A DNA stretch of 10,210 nt from Actinomycetota bacterium (lineage in GTDB: Bacteria; Actinomycetota; Thermoleophilia; Miltoncostaeales; Miltoncostaeaceae). Shown here piece after piece: positions 1 to 5,012 of the stretch (the first letter of the stretch is position 1; the number at the start of each line of letters is the position of its first letter). The notes under the pieces are model-generated. The model worked only from the letters and a program-made list of their open reading frames with translations, did no database searches and had not been told where the DNA came from. Position numbers and translations under genes: made by a program. The stretch lies in NCBI GenBank assembly GCA_005800465.1, contig SYFI01000159.1, positions 1 through 10,210 of the forward strand, written 5' to 3'.

Positions 1-385
1 CCACCGTGAACTCGGCGCGAACCTTCACGCGCGTCTCGGTGGCGGTGTGCAGCAGGCGGTCCACCTCTCCAGGCGTCAGCGGCGGCGGGCGGTGGTCGTC
101 ATTCTTGGTGGCGCCCACGAAGCCCGTGACTCCCGGGGTGTTCTTCACGAGCGACCAGGCGTCGTCGTCGCCCATGTCCATGTTCACCAGAACGTACCCG
201 GGGAGCGTACGACGCTCGGTCTGGATCTTCTGGCCGTCCTTATTGGTCTCCACCACCTGCTCCGTCGGGATGACGATGCGGCGAATTGAACTCTGGCGCC
301 CCATCGTGACAATGCGGCGTTCGATATTGGCCTGGACCTTCTTCTCGTGGCCCGAATACGTGTTGATGACATACCAGCGCAGCAA
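1..385 (-). CDS. nusG: Transcription termination/antitermination factor NusG (partial, N-terminal part)
   Basis: NusG binds RNA polymerase through its NGN domain, promotes processive elongation, and through its KOW domain contacts Rho or ribosomal S10. The visible 128 codons cover the NGN domain. The start region reads LRWYVINTYSGHEKKV, and around residues 65-95 come PGYVLVNM and then NTPGVTGFVG, all hallmark NusG blocks. The KOW domain lies beyond the left edge. Start choice: the frame has no ATG near its beginning. A TTG at 385-383 lies 4 bases after a perfect AGGAGG (390-395, read on minus), and a CTG at 382-380 lies 7 bases after it; I took TTG, with CTG as the alternative. The Shine-Dalgarno overlaps the secE stop codon, so the two genes are probably translationally coupled. 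Identification is very secure; the exact start is not. Confidence 0.97.
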   Translation of the reverse strand, partial: MLRWYVINTYSGHEKKVQANIERRIVTMGRQSSIRRIVIPTEQVVETNKDGQKIQTERRTLPGYVLVNMDMGDDDAWSLVKNTPGVTGFVGATKNDDHRPPPLTPGEVDRLLHTATETRVKVRAEFTV

Positions 386-389
386 TGAA

Positions 390-395
390 CCTCCT
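390..395 (-). promoter_or_regulatory. Shine-Dalgarno AGGAGG of nusG, overlapping the secE stop
   Basis: CCTCCT on the plus strand reads AGGAGG on minus. It shares its first bases with the secE stop codon TAG (396-394). It is the strongest ribosome binding site in the window and decides the non-ATG start of nusG. Confidence 0.8.
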
Positions 396-750
396 AGAAG
401 ATGGCGTCGATGAGCGCGCTCATCAGTGTGTCGATGACGCCGAGGTAAATCGCGACGACGGCGACGAAGATAATGACGACGGCCGTGGCTTGGAACAACT
501 GAGCCCGGTTCGGCCAGGTCACCTTTTTCAGTTCGATGATGACTTCGCCGAGGAAGCGTCGGCTACGCCCCTCCTGCACAGACTTCGTCACCGATCCGGG
601 CTTGTCGGTCTTTGGCTGGCGGCGGGGGCGTGTTTGGGCCTTCCGCCCGCCGTCAGACTTCTTAGGCTTTTTCGCAGGGACGGGCGGCTCAGCGCCACCC
701 GGGCCGGGCTCGCCGGAGTCCTGCCCTTTTGAGGGTCGGATACGTGCCAT
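394..750 (-). CDS. secE: Preprotein translocase subunit SecE
   Basis: SecE is the small membrane subunit that clamps SecY in the SecYEG protein-export channel. The protein has 118 residues. The C-terminal half carries the family core: an amphipathic helix, FLGEVIIELKKVTWPNR (about residues 66-82), in which the KKVTWP segment is diagnostic, followed by one transmembrane helix (about residues 88-110). The first 60 residues are a charged extension rich in Pro, Lys and Gly and probably disordered, of the kind seen in many GC-rich Gram-positive SecE proteins. The ATG start has no clear Shine-Dalgarno. The gene lies 37 bases downstream of tRNA-Trp and 8 bases upstream of nusG, a widely conserved order. 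Very secure. Confidence 0.96.
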   Translation of the reverse strand: MARIRPSKGQDSGEPGPGGAEPPVPAKKPKKSDGGRKAQTRPRRQPKTDKPGSVTKSVQEGRSRRFLGEVIIELKKVTWPNRAQLFQATAVVIIFVAVVAIYLGVIDTLMSALIDAIF

Positions 751-787
751 CTGTTCGGCGTCTACTCGTTCGTCGCGGTCCGGTGGA

Positions 788-860
788 CAGGGCCGGAGGG
801 ACTTGAACCCCCACCCCCCGGTTTTGGAGACCGGTGCTCTACCACTTGAGCTACGACCCT
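788..860 (-). tRNA. trnW: tRNA-Trp (anticodon CCA)
   Basis: A complete cloverleaf can be drawn on the minus strand. The 7-bp acceptor stem pairs 860-854 with 795-789 (one G-T pair); the D stem is GCTC/GAGC; the 5-bp anticodon stem CCGGT/ACCGG encloses loop CTCCAAA with anticodon CCA; the T arm has loop TTCAAGT. The discriminator base is G, as expected for tRNA-Trp. The CCA tail is not encoded (TCC follows). It sits between rpmG and secE, a common bacterial arrangement, and is probably processed from the same transcript. Confidence 0.97.
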
Positions 861-894
861 CTGTCCCATATGCCGGTTACCCGGCGGGAAATGC

Positions 895-1059
895 TTACCG
901 CGTCTCGCGGTGCTCCGTGTGTCGGCCACACCAGCGGCAGTACTTTGACAGGGACACGCGGTCGGGCGTGTTGCGCCTGCTTTTATTCGACTGGTAGTTG
1001 CGCCTTTTGCAGTCTTGGCACGCCAGAGTCACGGCGATGCGCTGGCCGGTCTTACCCAC
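895..1059 (-). CDS. rpmG: 50S ribosomal protein L33, zinc-binding form
   Basis: This is a small protein of the large ribosomal subunit near the E site. The 54 residues match L33 throughout: ITLAC-like start (VTLACQDCKRRNY, residues 10-22), then RRNTPDR (28-34), and HTEHRET (47-53) at the end. Cys14/Cys17 and Cys41/Cys44 form two CxxC pairs, so this is the zinc-binding form rather than the Cys-free paralogue that many actinobacteria induce under zinc limitation. The start is GTG at 1059-1057, supported by GGAGG (1071-1067) 7 bases upstream and by family length. It is the first gene of the rpmG - tRNA-Trp - secE - nusG block, with 34 bases to the tRNA. Confidence 0.96.
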   Translation of the reverse strand: MGKTGQRIAVTLACQDCKRRNYQSNKSRRNTPDRVSLSKYCRWCGRHTEHRETR

Positions 1060-1066
1060 AGTGAAG

Positions 1067-1071
1067 CCTCC
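1067..1071 (-). promoter_or_regulatory. Shine-Dalgarno GGAGG of rpmG
   Basis: CCTCC on plus reads GGAGG on minus, 7 bases before the GTG start of rpmG. It fixes a GTG start for which the frame upstream stays open. Confidence 0.75.
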
Positions 1072-1090
1072 GGTTGCTTGCGGGTGCGGG

Positions 1091-1096
1091 AAGGTA
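1091..1096 (-). promoter_or_regulatory. Candidate -10 box for the rpmG-trnW-secE-nusG transcript
   Basis: TACCTT on the minus strand fits TAnnnT and would start transcription near 1084, giving a leader of about 25 bases that contains the rpmG Shine-Dalgarno. No convincing -35 box is visible 16-18 bases upstream. Position in the 93-base divergent gap and the leader length are the only support. Confidence 0.4.
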
Positions 1097-1140
1097 CCAC
1101 AGCGCCGGGCCGAGGTTCTGCGGACATGCCCGAGGCCCGG

Positions 1141-1146
1141 TAGCCT
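1141..1146 (+). promoter_or_regulatory. Candidate leaderless promoter -10 (TAGCCT) of the acyl-CoA ligase gene
   Basis: TAGCCT lies exactly 6 bases before the ATG at 1153, so transcription would begin at or next to the start codon. No Shine-Dalgarno lies in front of the gene, which fits a leaderless mRNA. The same geometry recurs at 4290, 7054 and 9816. Confidence 0.55.
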
Positions 1147-1152
1147 CACCCC

Positions 1153-2784
1153 ATGACGACTGAGTGGAGCACCTGGTACGCCACGGAGGATCCGACCGCG
1201 TGGGTGCTCCCCCGCATCCTCTCTGATCGGGCCAAGGCACACCCGGACCGACCGTACATACGTTTCGGGGATGGCGACTGGGTGACCTACGGCGAGATCG
1301 ACCTTCGGGCCAACCGCATCGCCAATGCACTCATCGCCCGTGGGTTGCAGAAGGGCCAATGCGTGAGCACCCTCATGCCCAACTCGGTTGATCAGGTGGC
1401 GCTGTGGTTCGGCATCCTCCGCGCCGGGGGCGTGCAGTCGCCCATCAACCTGGCCTATCGCGGGGACTTCCTCTCATGGGTGATCAACCTGCCGGAGTCC
1501 CGGTTCCTGGTGATCAGCAACGACCTGCTGGACCGCCTGGACAAGGTGGCCGATGAACTGCCCCTGCTGGAGCACGTGTTCCTGTGGTCGTCCGACGCAC
1601 CGCATGGTCCCAACCCGAAGGTGAACTTCGAACCCTTCGCGGCGCTGGATGACGCACCGGACACCGACCCAGATGTGGAGGTGACCTGGGTGGACGACGC
1701 GCGGGTGATGTTCACGTCGGGCACCACCGGCCGCAGCAAGGGCGTGATCAAGCAGCACGCGTCCGACTACTTCTCGGGCCGCACCTACAACGAGGTGTGC
1801 GGCGTCACCGAGGACGACATCTTCTACACCTGCCTGCCGCTCTTCCACAGTAACGCCCAGATGCTCAGCTGCTACCCGGCCATGATCGCCGGCGCGCGCA
1901 TTCAGATATCGACCCGGTACTCGTCAACCAACTTCTGGCGCGAGGTCACCGAGTGCGGCGCGACCATCCTCAACACGGTGAGCGCCATGAACTACTTCCT
2001 CTGGAATACCCCGCCGGGCGAGTACGACCATGCACACAAGGTGACGCGCATCATGGCCATGCCGGCGCCCAAGGACATCTACTACGAGTTCAAGGAGCGC
2101 TTTGGCATTCGCTGGCATGAGGGCTACGGCCTGACCGAGACCGGCATGGTCACCTATGTGCCGCCGGGCATTGAGAAGCCGGGTTCGTGCGGCATGGCGA
2201 GTCCCGGGTTTGAGGTGAGCGTGGTGGAGCCGGGCACCGACCGGCCTGTGCCGAGCGGCACATCGGGTGAGATCGTGGTGGACATGAAGTTGCCCAACAT
2301 CGTGATGCGCGCCTACGCGGGCATGCCCGAGAAGACCGCCGAGGACTTCAAGAACCTCAAGCTGCACACCGGCGATCTGGGGCAGATGGATGACGACGGC
2401 TACCTGTACTTCATGGACCGCGTGAAGGACTACATCAGGCGCCGCGGCGAGAACGTCTCATCGATGGAGGTAGAGCGCATCGTGGCGAGCCACCCCGGCG
2501 TGCTCGAGGCCGCAGCCGTTGGCGTGGCAGCCGACGAGGGTGCGGGCTCGGAGCAGGAGATCCTCATCTGCGTCGTGCCGCGCGAGAACCCGCCCGACCC
2601 GCATGAGCTGCTCACCTACTGTGCCGACAAGATGCCGTACTTCGCCGTGCCCAGGTACGTGAGGTTTATGGAAGATCTACCCAAGACCCCCACCGAGCGC
2701 GTGCGCAAGGTGGAGCTTCGTGAGATGGGCCTCGGAGACGATACGTACGACCGTGCCGTGAGCGGCCCTGAGGTCAAGGCCTGA
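1153..2784 (+). CDS. CaiC-like ATP-dependent acyl-CoA ligase (AMP-binding family)
   Basis: A member of the ANL adenylating superfamily: it activates a carboxylic acid with ATP and transfers the acyl group to coenzyme A, in the cytoplasm. The 543 residues are full length. Visible motifs in order: the phosphate loop TSGTTGRSKG (188-197); the aromatic-rich YGLTETG (325-331); TGDLG (406-410, with ribose-binding Asp408); and the hinge DRVKDYIRRRGEN (422-434). The stretch around FYTCLPLFHSNAQM resembles crotonobetaine/carnitine-CoA ligases, but the substrate cannot be read from sequence. Odd: the C-terminal A10 block reads LPKTPTERVRK (509-519), with Arg516 where I expect the catalytic Lys. The ATG start fits family length and follows a leaderless-type -10 box. 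The stop overlaps the next start by one base. Confidence 0.93.
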   Translation: MTTEWSTWYATEDPTAWVLPRILSDRAKAHPDRPYIRFGDGDWVTYGEIDLRANRIANALIARGLQKGQCVSTLMPNSVDQVALWFGILRAGGVQSPINLAYRGDFLSWVINLPESRFLVISNDLLDRLDKVADELPLLEHVFLWSSDAPHGPNPKVNFEPFAALDDAPDTDPDVEVTWVDDARVMFTSGTTGRSKGVIKQHASDYFSGRTYNEVCGVTEDDIFYTCLPLFHSNAQMLSCYPAMIAGARIQISTRYSSTNFWREVTECGATILNTVSAMNYFLWNTPPGEYDHAHKVTRIMAMPAPKDIYYEFKERFGIRWHEGYGLTETGMVTYVPPGIEKPGSCGMASPGFEVSVVEPGTDRPVPSGTSGEIVVDMKLPNIVMRAYAGMPEKTAEDFKNLKLHTGDLGQMDDDGYLYFMDRVKDYIRRRGENVSSMEVERIVASHPGVLEAAAVGVAADEGAGSEQEILICVVPRENPPDPHELLTYCADKMPYFAVPRYVRFMEDLPKTPTERVRKVELREMGLGDDTYDRAVSGPEVKA

Positions 2785-3029
2785 TGGACGACGAGCTGGA
2801 TCTGGGCGAGGCCGCCGCGTTCATCCTGGGTGCCCGCCCGGGGCTCAACGAGGACGACGTGTGGACCGTGCTCAAGGAGATCGGCGATCCGCCCGTGCGA
2901 AATGCCGACGGCATGGCGGTGGATCTCATCACGCGGCTGCACCCGGGGATCCGGGCCAAGGATGTGAAGGTGACACTTGATGAATGGCGCGAGTACGCGC
3001 GCCTTGCCGTGGAGAGCGACTGGGAATAA
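2784..3029 (+). CDS. Small acidic protein of unknown function, coupled to the acyl-CoA ligase
   Basis: I do not recognise this 81-residue protein. It begins at an ATG sharing one base with the ligase stop (TGATG), the usual sign of translational coupling. Codon third positions are strongly G/C, as in neighbouring real genes. It is acidic, looks helical, has no signal peptide, membrane segment or Cys. A segment near residues 24-55 (EDDVWTVLKEIGDPP, then AVDLITRLHPGI) suggests a compact helical fold, and the end is Trp- and Glu-rich (DEWREYARL, then ESDWE). The position argues for a role beside the ligase, such as a stabilising or regulatory partner, but that is inference. The gene looks real; the function is unknown. 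Confidence 0.78.
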   Translation: MDDELDLGEAAAFILGARPGLNEDDVWTVLKEIGDPPVRNADGMAVDLITRLHPGIRAKDVKVTLDEWREYARLAVESDWE

Positions 3030-3104
3030 GGGCGGGGACCCCGCGGCGTGGTCACCGGCCCAGCGGGTATGGGATTCGGCGCGGGCAGGATCCCCGGCTG
3101 CGAC

Positions 3105-3146
3105 GGTCCGCCCACTAATCACCCAGTGGGCCTCCGGTCTTCTTCG
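3105..3146 (+). terminator. Hairpin between convergent genes, possible bidirectional terminator
   Basis: GCCCACT (3110-3116) and AGTGGGC (3125-3131) form a perfect 7-bp stem with an 8-base loop, followed on plus by the pyrimidine-rich GGTCTTCTTC. It lies 80 bases after the small-gene stop and 23 bases after the J-domain gene stop, where either transcript could end. There is no true T run, so intrinsic activity is uncertain. The rest of the 3030-3153 gap shows only a short GC palindrome near 3038. Confidence 0.45.
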
Positions 3147-3153
3147 CATTCCG

Positions 3154-4218
3154 TTATTGGCGGGCTGGGGATGCCTTGCCGAGGAGGATGTCCTTTGCCG
3201 TAGTGAGTGCGACCGTCATGTCCTTTGCACGCGCCTGCAGATCGGGGTGCAGGTCGGCCACGCGATCAGGGTGGCAGCGCACCACCTGCTTGCGAAAAGC
3301 GCGGTCCACCTCCGGCGGTGACGGGCGCGGGCCGAGACCCAGGAGGTCGGCGGCCTCTGCCGCACTGGTGGGAGCGGCGACCGAGCTGCCCTGCTTCACA
3401 TCGATGAGCCCCTGCGCCAACTTGCGAAGGCGTGCCTTCTCGGCCTGCACGTCGCCCCACTCGTCGTCGAGCCGGGCCTGCTCGTGGGCCAGGTGGACGC
3501 GCTCCTCACGCACCTCCTCTGCCAATGAGGCGAGGCGGAGGTCACAACCACCGACGTCCTCGCGCATGGCCTCGAGCATTGTCTCGGGGTCCGCCGTGGC
3601 CGGTGCGTCCTCGGGCACTGTGCGCCCCTGCCCCGACTGCCCCTGCCGCACGAGGGCGATGACCTCGTCCAGGCGGTGATGTGCGGAGTTCGCCATCGAC
3701 GGTCCGTCGGATGGCGCGAGACGCACCAACGCCAGTGACTCCCATGACGGGTCGGCAAGGAAGGCGGCCGACGACCGGCCGGCGAGCATCACCCTGCGCT
3801 CGGGGTTGGCGTGGTGACCGAGCAGTGCGAAATGGGCATCGGGGGTGCCGCTGCCGCGAAGTGCGGCGATCTCTTCGGCCAGATCGTCGAGCCGGCGTGC
3901 AACCTCGCGTCCGTCGGGGCCGTCGGCGCGCACCGCGCGTGCGGCGGCCAGTGCAGAGTCCAGGCCCTCGGCGCCCTCGGTCTGGCCGACGGCGAGCACC
4001 GACCACCAGCGGGTCCACGGGTCGTCGTCGGATGCACCCGCCAGCACGCGACCGGCCTCAGCCGGAAAGTCGAGCGCGAGCATGGCGGCGGCGAGGTTCG
4101 GCCGCGCGGTGCGGTCGCCCATGGCCACCGCGGTAGCGAGCAGGGCCACCTGTCGCCAACGCGCGGCATCGCCGCGTTGCGGAGCGGGGCCCGCTGCTCG
4201 TGTGAAGGGGTCGGCCAC
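3154..4218 (-). CDS. Helical/coiled-coil protein with a C-terminal J domain
   Basis: With the start chosen here the protein has 354 residues. The last 65 form a J domain: DLLGLG near 291-296, then FRKQVVRCHPDR with the HPD motif at 316-318, then a closing helix (VALTTAKDILLG). HPD stimulates ATP hydrolysis by Hsp70, so this is probably a DnaK co-chaperone. It is not DnaJ or CbpA: the J domain is at the C terminus and there is no zinc domain or substrate-binding C-terminal region. Residues about 226-273 are strongly charged with Leu/Ala spacing, a likely coiled coil. The N-terminal 200 residues are Ala-rich and helical, perhaps a repeat fold. No signal peptide. Start: GTG 4218, with TACCGT 7 bases upstream in the leaderless pattern; GTG at 4227 or 4257 are alternatives. 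The gene lies head to head with the antitoxin gene. Confidence 0.8.
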   Translation of the reverse strand: MADPFTRAAGPAPQRGDAARWRQVALLATAVAMGDRTARPNLAAAMLALDFPAEAGRVLAGASDDDPWTRWWSVLAVGQTEGAEGLDSALAAARAVRADGPDGREVARRLDDLAEEIAALRGSGTPDAHFALLGHHANPERRVMLAGRSSAAFLADPSWESLALVRLAPSDGPSMANSAHHRLDEVIALVRQGQSGQGRTVPEDAPATADPETMLEAMREDVGGCDLRLASLAEEVREERVHLAHEQARLDDEWGDVQAEKARLRKLAQGLIDVKQGSSVAAPTSAAEAADLLGLGPRPSPPEVDRAFRKQVVRCHPDRVADLHPDLQARAKDMTVALTTAKDILLGKASPARQ

Positions 4219-4225
4219 GCCGGGC

Positions 4226-4231
4226 ACGGTA
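4226..4231 (-). promoter_or_regulatory. Candidate leaderless -10 (TACCGT) of the J-domain gene
   Basis: TACCGT on minus lies 7 bases before GTG 4218. It is a poor -10 on its own (three consensus positions), and I list it because it repeats the spacing seen at other genes. A better box, TATAGT (4282-4277), lies further upstream and would give a leader of about 50 bases. Confidence 0.3.
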
Positions 4232-4252
4232 GTGCAGCCCCGGCACGAGGTC

Positions 4253-4289
4253 GTCACCAGAGGTGGCAGATTTATGACTATATGGTGAC
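4253..4289. repeat. Inverted repeat GTCACCA/TGGTGAC in the divergent control region
   Basis: GTCACCA (4253-4259) and TGGTGAC (4283-4289) are perfect 7-base arms around a 23-base spacer. The right arm abuts the candidate -10 of the toxin-antitoxin pair. Phd/YefM-type antitoxins usually repress their own promoters through palindromic sites, so an operator is possible; the long spacer makes it uncertain. Confidence 0.4.
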
Positions 4290-4291
4290 TA
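4275..4291 (+). repeat. Direct repeat TGACTA with 11-base period at the antitoxin promoter
   Basis: TGACTA occurs at 4275-4280 and 4286-4291, one helical turn apart; the second copy runs into the TAGAAT box at 4290. It may be part of an operator bound on one face of the DNA, or chance. Confidence 0.35.
4277..4282 (-). promoter_or_regulatory. Candidate -10 (TATAGT) toward the J-domain gene
   Basis: TATAGT on minus matches the -10 consensus at five of six positions. It lies within the repeats between the divergent genes, so any repressor binding there could affect both directions. No clear -35 box. Confidence 0.35.
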
Positions 4292-4295
4292 GAAT
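4290..4295 (+). promoter_or_regulatory. Candidate leaderless -10 (TAGAAT) of the toxin-antitoxin operon
   Basis: TAGAAT matches the -10 consensus at five of six positions and lies 7 bases before the antitoxin ATG at 4303. An in-frame ATG at 4294 lies within the box, which argues for 4303 as the start. No Shine-Dalgarno is present between them. Confidence 0.55.
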
Positions 4296-4302
4296 GGGCC
4301 CC

Positions 4303-4560
4303 ATGGCCACAACCGTGCAGACACACGTACCCGTGCATGAGGCGAAGGCGAAGTTCTCGGAGATGATCCGGCGCGTCGGAGAGGGCGAGGAGATCGTCAT
4401 TACGAGCCACGGAATGCCCGTGGCCAAGTTGGTGCCGCCGGAGCCACAGAAACTCTCGGGCGAGGCCGCCGTCGCAGCAATTCTCGAGACACGGCGGGCG
4501 ATTGCGATCCGCATCACGCCGGAGGAGATCCGTGAGTGGATCGATGATGGGCGGATGTGA
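4303..4560 (+). CDS. Phd/YefM-family antitoxin
   Basis: An antitoxin of a type II toxin-antitoxin pair: it neutralises the toxin by direct binding and usually represses its own operon. The 85 residues have the typical build. The N-terminal DNA-binding part reads VPVHEAKAKFSEMIRRV (residues 9-25), then the family block IVITSHGMPVAKLVP (31-45). The C-terminal tail (about 50-85), a long helix and the segment TPEEIREWIDDGR, is the expected toxin-binding part. The ATG at 4303 is chosen over ATG 4294, which lies in the -10 box. The stop overlaps the toxin start by 4 bases (GTGA), so toxin translation probably depends on antitoxin translation. Secure family call. Confidence 0.93.
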   Translation: MATTVQTHVPVHEAKAKFSEMIRRVGEGEEIVITSHGMPVAKLVPPEPQKLSGEAAVAAILETRRAIAIRITPEEIREWIDDGRM

Positions 4561-4967
4561 CGACCGATTTCGTCCTGGATGCCTCAACCACGATCACGCT
4601 CTACCTCGAGGACGAGGAGGCGCACATGGTGGTGCCCGTCCTGAACGCCATGTGCAACGGATCCGTTGTGGTCCCGGGCATCTGGTCGTTTGAGATGAGC
4701 AATATCCTCGTTACTGGAGTGAGGCGAGGCAGGTTCAGCGCAGCGAAGGCGGCGCGTCTCGCAGACGACCTGAGCCGGCTGCGACTCGTGCACGACGAGC
4801 GCCCGGTCGATATCGGCGAACTTGCGGCATACGGGGCGGCCAACTGCCTCACGGGGTACGACGCGGCGTACCTGATGACCGCCCTGCGACGCGGCATTGC
4901 GCTGGCCACGAACGACCGGCGGCTCGCCGACGCCGCCCGGGCTGCGGGCGTCCCTCTTATCGCCTGA
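4557..4967 (+). CDS. vapC: VapC-like PIN-domain ribonuclease toxin
   Basis: A PIN-domain endoribonuclease; relatives cut tRNA or rRNA with Mg2+ or Mn2+ and stop translation when not bound by antitoxin. The 136 residues are full length. The acidic metal-binding set is present: Asp8 (FVLDAS), Glu46 (WSFEMSNIL), Asp102 (YDAAYLM) and Asp120 (TNDRRL), followed by the common ending DAARAAGVPLI. No key residue is missing, so the toxin is probably active. The GTG start lies within the overlap with the antitoxin stop. The partner is of Phd/YefM rather than AbrB type, a common mixed pairing for PIN toxins. RNA target unknown. Confidence 0.93.
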   Translation: MTTDFVLDASTTITLYLEDEEAHMVVPVLNAMCNGSVVVPGIWSFEMSNILVTGVRRGRFSAAKAARLADDLSRLRLVHDERPVDIGELAAYGAANCLTGYDAAYLMTALRRGIALATNDRRLADAARAAGVPLIA

Positions 4968-5012
4968 GCCATTATCGGGCCGCAATCTGCGGGACGCTGC
5001 CACCATCAGGCC

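Noticed and set aside
3032..3044. GC palindrome GCGGGG-A-CCCCGC just after the small gene
   Set aside because: The loop would be too small for the full stem and no T run follows, so a terminator is not supported.
3811..4302. Open frame running into the antitoxin gene from upstream, which would give a 249-residue fusion
   Set aside because: The upstream part lies antisense to the J-domain gene and has no family resemblance; the antitoxin domain begins right after 4303, where a -10 box and ATG fit.
4219..4587. Upstream extension of the J-domain gene to a 477-residue protein
   Set aside because: The extra part is antisense to the antitoxin gene and shows no recognisable domain; GTG 4218 or nearby is a more natural start.
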